Shown: positions 9,265 through 16,677 of the stretch, in pieces
How the letters are laid out: each line of letters starts with the position of its first letter
How positions within the stretch are numbered: position 1 is the stretch's first letter
Source of the DNA: an uncultured Pelagibacteraceae bacterium
GTDB taxonomy: Bacteria; Pseudomonadota; Alphaproteobacteria; Pelagibacterales; Pelagibacteraceae
Reading direction: 5' to 3'
DNA length: 53,076 nucleotides
NCBI GenBank assembly: GCA_902617715.1
Contig: CACMXS010000006.1
Location: 1 to 53,076 of the forward strand
The notes under the pieces: model-generated
Told to the model about the DNA's origin: nothing
Database searches by the model: none
The model's input: only the letters and a program-made list of their open reading frames with translations
Position numbers and translations under genes: made by a program

Positions 9265-9678
9265 CTATTTAAACTTTTTTAAAAAAATATAAAAGGCACC
9301 TCCTCCACCATCTTTTATATTCGCTTCTTTTATTTCATTTATCTTCTTCATTAAATTTTTATTATTCTTGATAAACTCAGGAACTGAATATTTCAAAATA
9401 CCTAATTCTTTTGAAACATAAGGATCAATTTCATTTTTGGAGTGAAGGCCTTTCCCGGTTACAATAATTAATTTGCTTATTCCATTTTCATAGCTTTTGT
9501 TAATAAACTCCTCAACTACCTGATTTGCTTGATCAAGAGTTTGACCGTGTAAATCTAGTGTTCTTGTAATTGATGATTTTTTAATTCTAATTTGAGAATC
9601 TTTGTTGTGTAATTTTTCTTTACTTTGTAGAAAATTTTGCCAATCTTTTTTATCTTTGTCTGATAACTTTTTATTCAA
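9265..9678 (-). CDS. Smr-domain protein (putative DNA/RNA endonuclease)
   Basis: The 137-aa product ends in an Smr domain: LDLHGQTLDQANQVVEEF, the loop KLIIVTGKGLHS, and a C-terminal GGGGAFYIFLKK. The family (MutS2 C terminus, SmrA/SmrB, YdaL) cleaves nucleic acid, and some members act at collided ribosomes. The N-terminal 35 residues are charged and probably unstructured. It starts directly after the stop of the Tim44-like gene (0 bp gap). In many alphaproteobacteria an mltA transglycosylase gene separates these two; none is present here. Confidence 0.88.
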   Translation of the reverse strand: MNKKLSDKDKKDWQNFLQSKEKLHNKDSQIRIKKSSITRTLDLHGQTLDQANQVVEEFINKSYENGISKLIIVTGKGLHSKNEIDPYVSKELGILKYSVPEFIKNNKNLMKKINEIKEANIKDGGGGAFYIFLKKFK

Positions 9679-10275
9679 TTAAGTTAAAATATCGACTAAT
9701 TGCCAATTTGGATTATTTGATCTGACATCTCTTGAAAAAACCCAAGTATCGTAAATTTTTTTAATTTTTTCAGGATCTCCAGATACAATCTTTTTATTCT
9801 TATCTTTTACGCAAGTAATAACTTCAGCCACAAAATCAACTGTAACTTTTAAGATACTTTCATTTTTTTTATGATCTTTTATGTTTGCTGAATTAATTCC
9901 AATAAATGTTATTTCTGCGGAGTGACCTCTATCACTTCTATCTTTTAGTGCCTGATTAAATTGATTATAAACTTTTTCACTTAACAAAGTTTTACATTTT
10001 GTAAGCTTGTTATCATCATCACTAAAATCTGTTATGATTGTTTCATATGCAATTTTTGCCCCAGTTAAAAATTCTTTTTTTGCATTTTCATCAAAATTTT
10101 CATTTTTTTTTGCTTTTATATTTGGATCAATATTCTTGATTATTTCCTCAAATTGAGGTGCTGACTTTCCTTCAAAGCCTGTTCTTTTGCCCAATATTCC
10201 TCTTAACCTTAAAAATATAAAACCAGCAATCATTGCTAGTAAAATTATATCAATATATTCAAAACTATAATTCAT
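9679..10275 (-). CDS. Tim44-like domain protein (TimA-type)
   Basis: The 198-aa protein has one N-terminal membrane segment (about residues 7-24, DIILLAMIAGFIFLRLRGIL), a short linker and a Tim44-like globular domain (about 60-198) with FLTGAKIAYETIITDFS and the end DTWVFSRDVRSNNPNWQLVDI. Alphaproteobacteria carry such TimA proteins next to secB, as here, where it is divergent from fxsA-secB. Relatives are linked to inner-membrane protein handling, and mitochondrial Tim44 is the distant homologue. The precise job is not established by the sequence. Confidence 0.85.
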   Translation of the reverse strand: MNYSFEYIDIILLAMIAGFIFLRLRGILGKRTGFEGKSAPQFEEIIKNIDPNIKAKKNENFDENAKKEFLTGAKIAYETIITDFSDDDNKLTKCKTLLSEKVYNQFNQALKDRSDRGHSAEITFIGINSANIKDHKKNESILKVTVDFVAEVITCVKDKNKKIVSGDPEKIKKIYDTWVFSRDVRSNNPNWQLVDILT

Positions 10276-10332
10276 ATGCTTAACTTAATTACTATGTTGA
10301 TTAATTTCAACTAGCAATTACATTAAAGACAA

Positions 10333-10761
10333 ATGAACACAGTAATAATTAGTATAATTTTAATACCTATAATAGAAATTTATCTATTTATAAAAATTGG
10401 CTCTCAAATTGGAGCATTTAATACAATTTCCCTCGTTTTTATTACAGCCATAGTTGGAATTTTTTACGCAAGATATGAAGGCTTAAATACACTAAGATCT
10501 GGCTTTTCTCAGTTGGTAAATAATGAATTACCAGCTTATGAAATTTTATCGGGGGCAACAATAGCATTTGCAGCTTTGTTGTTAATAATACCTGGGTTTG
10601 CAACAGATATAGTTGGATTTTTTCTTATATTTCCATTAACTAGAAAAATTATTTTAAAAAAAATTTCTTCACAAAATGTTAAACAAAAAACAAATATAAA
10701 TAATGATTTTATTGAAGGTGAAGCGGAGGATATAGACGAAGATAATGACAAAAAATTATAA
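10333..10761 (+). CDS. fxsA: FxsA-family membrane protein
   Basis: This 142-aa inner-membrane protein has about three hydrophobic helices: residues 3-19, 27-45 and 72-97. They include the FxsA signature IIPIIEIYLFIKIGSQIG and the later ATIAFAALLLIIPGFATDIVGFF. The C-terminal 30 residues are hydrophilic and acidic. FxsA is a conserved protein of uncertain function, known in E. coli for easing phage T7 exclusion by the F plasmid. It overlaps secB by 17 nt, so the two are translationally linked. Confidence 0.9.
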   Translation: MNTVIISIILIPIIEIYLFIKIGSQIGAFNTISLVFITAIVGIFYARYEGLNTLRSGFSQLVNNELPAYEILSGATIAFAALLLIIPGFATDIVGFFLIFPLTRKIILKKISSQNVKQKTNINNDFIEGEAEDIDEDNDKKL

Positions 10762-11182
10762 AATCATAGCACAATTTATTAAAGATATGTCAAGTGAAAC
10801 CCCTGATATTGAAACTTACATGCACGTAAAGGATAATATTCCAAAGTATCAACTAGGTATAAATATTGATTCAAAAGCAATTAAACCTCAAATAATCGAG
10901 GTGGATACTAAAATTAGTTATATTGATAAAGAGGAAAATACAAAAAAATCAATTTTTGAATTTATATACACTTCTATAGTAAAAGTTGATGAAAAAATTA
11001 AAGAAAGAAATATTTTAGAAAAAATTGTTTTGGTTGAAGTTCAAAATGAAATTTACCCTAACATTGAAAAAACGTTATTAAATTTACTTCACAACTCTGG
11101 TTATCCTGCAATCAAAATTGAAAAAAAAATTGATTTTAATGAATTATATAAACAAAGCTTTTTAAAAAAATATACTGTTTAA
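10745..11182 (+). CDS. secB: Protein-export chaperone SecB
   Basis: SecB keeps exported preproteins unfolded and hands them to SecA. The 145-aa protein is divergent but keeps the family pattern: IIAQFIKDMSSETPDIETYM at the N terminus, alternating strands with FEFIYTSIVKVDEK, the segment VEVQNEIYPNIEKTLLNLL, and the end HNSGYPAIKIEKKIDFNELY, corresponding to the SecB GGFPPL...PIDF..LY region. Location beside fxsA and the Tim44-like gene agrees with alphaproteobacterial synteny. Confidence 0.85.
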   Translation: MTKNYKIIAQFIKDMSSETPDIETYMHVKDNIPKYQLGINIDSKAIKPQIIEVDTKISYIDKEENTKKSIFEFIYTSIVKVDEKIKERNILEKIVLVEVQNEIYPNIEKTLLNLLHNSGYPAIKIEKKIDFNELYKQSFLKKYTV

Positions 11183-11187
11183 TTAAG

Positions 11188-11952
11188 ATGAAAGTGATTT
11201 GGGTTTCAACAGTTGTCAGAACTGGATCGATGTGGTTATTTAATATTACAAGAGAAATTCTTAATTTAAAAAAATTCAATGTTTTACCTGATAAAATTCC
11301 AAAATTTGATGAAGATCATTTTGAGATTTTTCATCAAAAGTCCTTACAAGATCAAAATCACCTTAACAAATATGTTTTTAAAGTACATCAAATTTTAAAA
11401 CAAGAAATACCTCATTCAAAGATTTTAACCACAATAAGAGACCCAAGAGATATATGTGTTTCATGTATGAAATTTATGAAAAAAAATTTTCAACAATCTT
11501 TAGATATTTCTAAAAGTATGATCACTTATTTTAATACTTATGAAAAATATAATAAGGAAAAATTAAAATTTATCAAATATGAAAAAAGCATTGAGAAAGA
11601 CACAGTTAAAACAATAGAAGATATTTCAGAATTTATAGAATGTAAAATAAGTTTTGATGAAGCAAAAAAAATTTCCGAAAAATTTAGCAAAGATAATATA
11701 ACTCAATTAATTAGAATAAATGATGAAAAATTAAAAAATAAGATTAAAGAAAAAAAAGAAATAAATAGAGATACTGAAATTGTTTATTTTTCAAAAGATA
11801 ACTATAGATCTTATGATGTAAATACAGGCTTTCAAACTAATCATATTTCTTCTTCATCTTCTCAGGAATGGAAAAAAATTTTGACCAAAGAAGAAATTAA
11901 AATTTTAAATTCAGAGTTTGAGTCTTTTTTAATAGAAAATAATTATGAATAA
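11188..11952 (+). CDS. Putative sulfotransferase
   Basis: The 254-aa protein looks like a small PAPS-dependent sulfotransferase. Near the N terminus IWVSTVVRTGSMWLFNITRE is in the position of the 5'-phosphosulfate loop, though the usual P-R-S-G-T is altered to VVRTGSMW. In the middle, KILTTIRDPRDICVSCMKFM matches the 3'-phosphate region. The second half is very rich in Lys and Glu. The acceptor is unknown. It follows secB by 5 bp and ends just before dnaQ on the opposite strand. It is not part of the usual secB neighbourhood and looks like an accessory insertion, as does the other sulfotransferase 2 kb away. Confidence 0.75.
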   Translation: MKVIWVSTVVRTGSMWLFNITREILNLKKFNVLPDKIPKFDEDHFEIFHQKSLQDQNHLNKYVFKVHQILKQEIPHSKILTTIRDPRDICVSCMKFMKKNFQQSLDISKSMITYFNTYEKYNKEKLKFIKYEKSIEKDTVKTIEDISEFIECKISFDEAKKISEKFSKDNITQLIRINDEKLKNKIKEKKEINRDTEIVYFSKDNYRSYDVNTGFQTNHISSSSSQEWKKILTKEEIKILNSEFESFLIENNYE

Positions 11953-11982
11953 ATTGTTTAAATCTTTTATTGGAATTATCGA

Positions 11983-12645
11983 TTAAAAAAAATTCTTTTT
12001 TAAATTTGTTTTTAAGAATTCTTGATGCAGAATTAACTCTTGTTCCGAGATATCAATTATTTTTTTAAAATAAGAGACTTTGTCAATATCAATTTGATTC
12101 TTTGGTGTTTCTGAATTTCTAAAATCTAATGTAGGTTCTTTTTGATCAGTTAAATTTATATAAACTTTAGCTAATAAATCACAGTCAATAAGAGCTGTGT
12201 GTTTTGACCTTTTTGAGTTATCAATTCTATATCTTTTACAAAGAGCATCTAAACTTATTGGAGATCCTGGAAATTTATCTCTTGCTAAGATTAAAGTATC
12301 TACGATTTCGTTCTTGATAGTTTCTTTGCCAAGTATTTTTAGTTCATTATTCAAATGTGATAAATCAAATTCCGCATTATGAATAATTAATCTTTTTCCA
12401 CTTACAAAAGATAAAAAATCATCAACTACCTCCTCAAATTTTTTTTGTTTTGATAAAAAATCATCAGTATATCCATGTACCTCGAGTGCTTTTTCTGATA
12501 CTTTTCTTTGTGGATTGAGATAGCAATGAAATGTTTTTTTAGTTGGTATTAAATCATTAAGTTCGATGCATCCTATTTCAACAATTCTATGACCATCTTT
12601 AACATTGAGGCCAGTAGTTTCTGTATCAAGTACGACTTCTATCAT
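11983..12645 (-). CDS. dnaQ: DNA polymerase III epsilon subunit (3'-5' proofreading exonuclease)
   Basis: DnaQ proofreads during chromosome replication. The 220-aa DEDDh exonuclease shows Exo I VVLDTETTGLN, Exo II RLIIHNAEFDLSHLNNEL and Exo III KHTALIDCDLLAKVY, with the catalytic His and Asp. The C-terminal tail is short and variable. The start overlaps the 3' end of coaE by 20 nt, an unusually long same-strand overlap in a different frame. The order ppsR-maf-aroE-coaE-dnaQ is the standard left side of the alphaproteobacterial origin. Confidence 0.97.
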   Translation of the reverse strand: MIEVVLDTETTGLNVKDGHRIVEIGCIELNDLIPTKKTFHCYLNPQRKVSEKALEVHGYTDDFLSKQKKFEEVVDDFLSFVSGKRLIIHNAEFDLSHLNNELKILGKETIKNEIVDTLILARDKFPGSPISLDALCKRYRIDNSKRSKHTALIDCDLLAKVYINLTDQKEPTLDFRNSETPKNQIDIDKVSYFKKIIDISEQELILHQEFLKTNLKKNFF

Positions 12646-13216
12646 TTTTTTTAATTTGATTGATAATGTATTTTAATGCTTTTTTTACTGAATTGTTAGA
12701 AAAATTATTTTTTATAATAAAATTAGACTTCCTTTTTTTTACATCTAATGGAAGTTGAATTTTTTTGAAAATTTTTAAAAGTTTACTGCTATATTCTTTT
12801 CTTCTTTGAAGTCTTTTTTTAATTTCTTCTTTTTTTGCTTGAACAAAAATCACTATATCATTTTTAAGATTTATTTTATTTTCAAAATAAAGTGGAATAT
12901 CTAAAATTATGATTTTTTTATTTCTATTTTTTTTTAAAAAAAGATTTAATTTTTTTCTAACAATTGGATGTACTATTTTTGACAATTTTTTCAAATTGTT
13001 TGGATTAGATAAAATACATTTTATCAATTGTTGTTTTTGAAGAGGAAAAGAAAAATTTAATTTTGGAAATTGAGTTTTTATCTTTTGGTAACAATTTTTA
13101 TCTTTTTTATAAATTTTTGAGACTTCAAAATCTGCATTAAATAATGGGTATCCAAAAAGTTTTGAAATGTATGTTTTTCCGGAACCAATATCACCTACAA
13201 TAGCTACTCTAATCAT
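12626..13216 (-). CDS. coaE: Dephospho-CoA kinase
   Basis: CoaE phosphorylates dephospho-CoA in the last step of CoA synthesis. The 196-aa P-loop kinase has VAIVGDIGSGKTYISKLFG at the N terminus, then FNADFEVSKIYK, the HPIVRKKLN segment and the LDIPLYFENK strand that in the family reads D-x-P-L-L-[FY]-E. The protein is extremely Lys-rich. It overlaps aroE by 8 nt upstream and dnaQ by 20 nt downstream. Confidence 0.95.
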   Translation of the reverse strand: MIRVAIVGDIGSGKTYISKLFGYPLFNADFEVSKIYKKDKNCYQKIKTQFPKLNFSFPLQKQQLIKCILSNPNNLKKLSKIVHPIVRKKLNLFLKKNRNKKIIILDIPLYFENKINLKNDIVIFVQAKKEEIKKRLQRRKEYSSKLLKIFKKIQLPLDVKKRKSNFIIKNNFSNNSVKKALKYIINQIKKNDRSRT

Positions 13217-14009
13217 CTTTTATAAAATCAAAAAATTGTTTATCTAAATTTGGTAATAAATTATTCCAGTTTTGAAAAGCTTTTTGAGCTTGATAAATTA
13301 ACATTAGTTTTCCATTTAAAAAATTATGCCCACCTAACTTCGCTTCAGATAAAAAATTAGTCATTGGTGGATTATATATAGTATCATAGAAAATTTTATG
13401 ATCCTTTAGATTTTTAAAGTTAATATCTATTTTGTCCTCAAAATTAAGACCTACACTTGTTGCATTTATTACAATATCAAAATTTGTAATTTCACCCCAT
13501 TTTAATAATTGTAATTCAGGGTGTTTAATTTTCAATTTTTCTATTTTGGAAAACGTTCTATTTGTTAAAAAAATTTTTTTTATTGATAAATCTTTTAGGG
13601 CAGTAATGATTGATGGAACAACACCTCCAGCTCCAATTATAAAAGCTATTTTATCCTTCAATTCGATGTTTTGATTGATCAAAGACATTTTAAATCCATA
13701 AACATCCGTATTATCTCCAACGACCTGATTGTCTATTTTGTAAACAGTATTTACGGACTCAGTTTTTTTTGCAAGATCAGATAATTTGTCTAAAAACGGT
13801 ATTATTTTTTGTTTAAAGGGAACAGTAACATTTATTCCATATATTTTATCATCTCTAATATCCTTAACCACTTCTGGCAATTCGCTCTCTGAAATCTCTT
13901 TTTTTTCATAGGTTGCATCGATATTGTTTTGTTTAAACCAAAAATTATGAATCTTTGGGGAAAGTGAATGTTCCACTGGATTTCCTATAATGAAATATTT
14001 TTTAGTCAT
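13209..14009 (-). CDS. aroE: Shikimate dehydrogenase
   Basis: AroE reduces 3-dehydroshikimate to shikimate with NADPH in aromatic amino acid synthesis. In 266 aa it shows the substrate site NPVEHSLSPKIHN, the catalytic Lys in NVTVPFKQKIIPF, the NADP-binding glycine loop IIGAGGVVPSI, and VINATSVGLN. The C-terminal NGKLMLIYQAQKAFQNW also fits the family. It overlaps maf and coaE by 8 nt each, within a run of five overlapping minus-strand genes. Confidence 0.97.
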   Translation of the reverse strand: MTKKYFIIGNPVEHSLSPKIHNFWFKQNNIDATYEKKEISESELPEVVKDIRDDKIYGINVTVPFKQKIIPFLDKLSDLAKKTESVNTVYKIDNQVVGDNTDVYGFKMSLINQNIELKDKIAFIIGAGGVVPSIITALKDLSIKKIFLTNRTFSKIEKLKIKHPELQLLKWGEITNFDIVINATSVGLNFEDKIDINFKNLKDHKIFYDTIYNPPMTNFLSEAKLGGHNFLNGKLMLIYQAQKAFQNWNNLLPNLDKQFFDFIKDD

Positions 14010-14592
14010 TTTGTTGATTTAAATATTCTTTTATCCTTTCTACTGGTATCCCCATTATAGTATTTTCATTTCCTTCTATTTTTGAGAACAAACTTCTTCC
14101 CAATCCTTCTATTTGATAAACATTATAAGAATACAAAGCTTCATCATTGATTTTAGATAAATATTCCTTGAGCTCACTATCTTCCATTTTTTTCATGGTT
14201 AGAGCAGCTTTATCAGTATAATTCCATATCATGCTACCTTTTCTAGATATACAAACAGAGCTTATTAGATGGTGTGTTTCGCCATTTAAACTTTTTAGTA
14301 TTTTTAATGCCTCATCTCTATTCTCTGGTTTTGATACTACTTTCCCCTTTAAATCAATCACACTGTCTGCTCCGATTACATAACTATCTGGAAATTTTGC
14401 ACTTACTTTATTAGATTTCAATTCAGCAAGATTTTTTGATACTACTTCTGGAGAGGCGTTTTGTTTTTCAAGACTTGTTTTAACAGCATCTTCATCAACA
14501 TTAGAAGGATGAACATCGCAAGTAATATTATTTTTTTCCAAAATTTCTTTTCTAACCTTGCTTTTAGAGGCTAAAATAATTTTTTTACACAT
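14002..14592 (-). CDS. Maf-family nucleotide pyrophosphatase
   Basis: Maf proteins hydrolyse non-canonical or modified nucleoside triphosphates and are linked to division arrest. The 196-aa protein begins IILASKSKVRKEILEKNNI (the S-x-S-x-R-R-x-x-L pattern), carries DEDAVK, and the SYVIGADSVIDLKGKVVSKP segment with the catalytic Asp. Subfamily (YhdE or YceF type) cannot be decided by eye. It is the second gene to the left of the predicted origin, its usual position in alphaproteobacteria. Confidence 0.93.
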   Translation of the reverse strand: MCKKIILASKSKVRKEILEKNNITCDVHPSNVDEDAVKTSLEKQNASPEVVSKNLAELKSNKVSAKFPDSYVIGADSVIDLKGKVVSKPENRDEALKILKSLNGETHHLISSVCISRKGSMIWNYTDKAALTMKKMEDSELKEYLSKINDEALYSYNVYQIEGLGRSLFSKIEGNENTIMGIPVERIKEYLNQQND

Positions 14593-15415
14593 TTTTTTTA
14601 TTTAAGTAAATTTCATGAATTTTTATAACTGATGCCGCCGTTTCTTCTACAGATTTTCTTGTTACATCAATTGTCGGCCATTTATATTTTTTGAATGTTG
14701 CTTTTGCATCATCAACTTCTTTTTTAATACTTTCTAAATTTGTATATCCTTGGTTTTTTGTATCCTTTAGAGAATTAATTCTATTTTTTCTAATGTCTGC
14801 CAATCTCTCAGCTTCAGTTGTTAAACCAATAACACAAAAATCATCCGGGTTTTTTTTTAAAATATGTGGTAAAGAGTTATTGTTTACTAAAGGAATATTT
14901 GTTGTTTTGTAACCTTTGTTAGCCAGATATATTGAGGTTGGGGTTTTGCTTGTCCTGCTTACACCTAATAAAATTATATCGGATTTTTCTACATCGTTTA
15001 GTAAATTTCCATCATCATGGTTCATCGTAAATTGTATAGCTTCAATTCTATTATAATATTCCTCGTTTAAAACGTGTTGGCCACTTGGTTCATGTGACGC
15101 TTTTTGATTAAAGAGTTTAGAGAAACTCAAAATAAGACTTCCAAGAACCCCAAAACATGGAATTTTTTTTTGGTCGCACGTATTCGCCAAAAACTTTGCT
15201 AAATTATTATCTACAATCGTATACAAAATTATCGCATTTTTTTCTTTATACGCCAAATCAAGTATTTTAAGTATTTGATTTTCAGTTCTTGTAAAAGAAT
15301 ATGAATTTACTTTATATTCAATGTTTTTGAACTGTGCTTTTAATGATAGGAAAATTCTTTCTAACGTTTCCCCAGTAGAATCTGAAATTAAGAAAATTTG
15401 GTAAGTATTACTCAT
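14585..15415 (-). CDS. Pyruvate/PEP-metabolism dikinase regulatory protein (DUF299; RP001 family)
   Basis: This 276-aa protein belongs to the bifunctional ADP-dependent kinase / Pi-dependent pyrophosphorylase family that switches PpdK or PEP synthase off and on. Seen: IFLISDSTGETLERIFLSLK at the N terminus, the P-loop region ILLGVSRTSKTPTSIYLANK (about residues 148-167), and FCVIGLTTEAERLADIRKNR. It is the orthologue of Rickettsia RP001, the gene that with hemE flanks the origin in Caulobacter and Rickettsia. Which dikinase it controls is not shown here. Confidence 0.93.
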   Translation of the reverse strand: MSNTYQIFLISDSTGETLERIFLSLKAQFKNIEYKVNSYSFTRTENQILKILDLAYKEKNAIILYTIVDNNLAKFLANTCDQKKIPCFGVLGSLILSFSKLFNQKASHEPSGQHVLNEEYYNRIEAIQFTMNHDDGNLLNDVEKSDIILLGVSRTSKTPTSIYLANKGYKTTNIPLVNNNSLPHILKKNPDDFCVIGLTTEAERLADIRKNRINSLKDTKNQGYTNLESIKKEVDDAKATFKKYKWPTIDVTRKSVEETAASVIKIHEIYLNKKNV

Positions 15416-15518
15416 GTATATCTTGTTAATATCTTTGTAATATCTAAATTAAATTAAACAAATTTATTTTTTTTTAAAATTGCTTGAAAAACAAGGATTT
15501 TATTAACAAATTTAAACA

Positions 15519-15527
15519 TGTGGAAAA
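15519..15527 (-). promoter_or_regulatory. DnaA-box-like 9-mer (TTTTCCACA)
   Basis: Read on the minus strand this is TTTTCCACA, one mismatch from TTATCCACA. It is the most GC-containing element of the putative origin. Significance depends on context because such 9-mers arise by chance in AT-rich DNA. Confidence 0.5.
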
Positions 15528-15605
15528 TAAATATACAAATGACTGGGTAAATAAGGAATAACTAGTAAATTAATTTATAAATTATGAATAAAATAGTTAA
15601 TAAAA

Positions 15606-15614
15606 TGTTGATAA
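15606..15614 (-). promoter_or_regulatory. DnaA-box-like 9-mer (TTATCAACA)
   Basis: Read on the minus strand this is TTATCAACA, one mismatch from TTATCCACA, in the same orientation as the 15519 box and 87 bp away. Binding is inferred from similarity and from location in the putative origin. Confidence 0.5.
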
Positions 15615-15675
15615 AATATAATTACCATAATTCACATTTCCTACTAAAAATACTATTAAAATATATATTTATATA

Positions 15676-16677
15676 ATGACTCCTATTAATCAAGTTTTGA
15701 AAGAAAATAATACAACCATTAATCCAATATGGATAATGAGACAAGCAGGAAGATATTTACCTGAATTTAGAGATATTAGAAAATTAAATCCTGATTTTAT
15801 TAAACTTTGTTTAGATTCAAATTTAGCTAAAGAAATTACTTTACAACCTTTAAAAAGATTTGATTTAGATGCTGCTATAATTTTTTCTGATATTTTAATG
15901 TTACCCTATGGTTTAAATCAAAAAGTAGAATTTAAAAAAAATTTTGGGCCAGTTCTAGGTAATATAGATTTAGAAAATATATCAAAAGTAGATGAAGTAG
16001 ATTTTGTTCAAAAAATTTATCCAGTATATAAAGCAATAAAAATGGTTAGTAACGATATTTTAACAAAAAATAAAAGTACAATTGGGTTTGTAGGTGCCCC
16101 CTGGACTTTGTTGGTTTATATGCTTAATAAACAGTCACCTAAATTGGAGTTAAAAAAAAATTTTTTTGAAGATGATTTTTTAATTAATAGATTGCTACTT
16201 CTAATTGAAAAATTTTTAAAACTTCATATAAAAAATCAAATCGACAATGGTGCAGAGGTTATACAAATATTTGACAGTTGGGCAGGTTTACTTGAAGAAA
16301 GAGATTTACCAAATTATGTTTATATACCAACTTTTAATTTAGTGGATTTCATAAAGAAATTAAATATTCCTGTAATTTGTTTTCCTAGAAATATCAAAAA
16401 TTATAAAAATTATTGTGATATCGTTAAACCGAATGCAATATGTATTGATTATAATGTCGATCCACTGGTTATTAAAAAAAACCTTTCAATCCCGGTACAG
16501 GGCGGTTTAGATCCTAAAATATTATTAACTGATAAAGAAAATTTAAAAAAACAAGCAAAAAAATATTTAGATATTTTCAAAGACCATCCATATATTTTTA
16601 ATTTAGGTCACGGGGTACTGCCAGAGACAGATCCCAATATGATGGATTATCTAGTTAAATTTGTAAAAGATTATTAA
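15676..16677 (+). CDS. hemE: Uroporphyrinogen decarboxylase
   Basis: HemE converts uroporphyrinogen III to coproporphyrinogen III. The 333-aa protein shows the N-terminal signature PIWIMRQAGRYLPEFR, the active-site FSDILMLPYGL, GFVGAPWTLLVYML, EVIQIFDSWAGLL, and GHGVLPETDP near the end. The arginine-rich and Asp residues needed for substrate carboxylates are in these blocks. It is the first gene to the right of the predicted origin and abuts hemH with 0 bp between stop and start. Confidence 0.98.
   Translation: MTPINQVLKENNTTINPIWIMRQAGRYLPEFRDIRKLNPDFIKLCLDSNLAKEITLQPLKRFDLDAAIIFSDILMLPYGLNQKVEFKKNFGPVLGNIDLENISKVDEVDFVQKIYPVYKAIKMVSNDILTKNKSTIGFVGAPWTLLVYMLNKQSPKLELKKNFFEDDFLINRLLLLIEKFLKLHIKNQIDNGAEVIQIFDSWAGLLEERDLPNYVYIPTFNLVDFIKKLNIPVICFPRNIKNYKNYCDIVKPNAICIDYNVDPLVIKKNLSIPVQGGLDPKILLTDKENLKKQAKKYLDIFKDHPYIFNLGHGVLPETDPNMMDYLVKFVKDY

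Larger units (their letters stand above)
15416..15675. other. oriC: Probable chromosomal replication origin (oriC) region
   Basis: This 260-bp gap is the largest in the window. It lies between the RP001-type gene and hemE, the established oriC site in Caulobacter and Rickettsia. It is extremely AT-rich. On the minus strand it has TTTTCCACA (15519-15527) and TTATCAACA (15606-15614), each one base from the DnaA box TTATCCACA. On the plus strand it has TTATTAACA (15500-15508) and TAATTCACA (15628-15636), each two bases off. A 14-bp palindrome lies at 15571-15584. Flanking genes point away on both sides and parABS lies about 9 kb to the right. No open reading frame of note is inside. The hemE promoter must also be here. 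Confidence 0.75.

Noticed and set aside
12900..12960. Long A/T homopolymer runs as phase-variable tracts
   Set aside because: Such runs occur throughout the window as a result of AA-rich Lys and TT-rich Phe codons in AT-rich DNA, with no link to switching frames.
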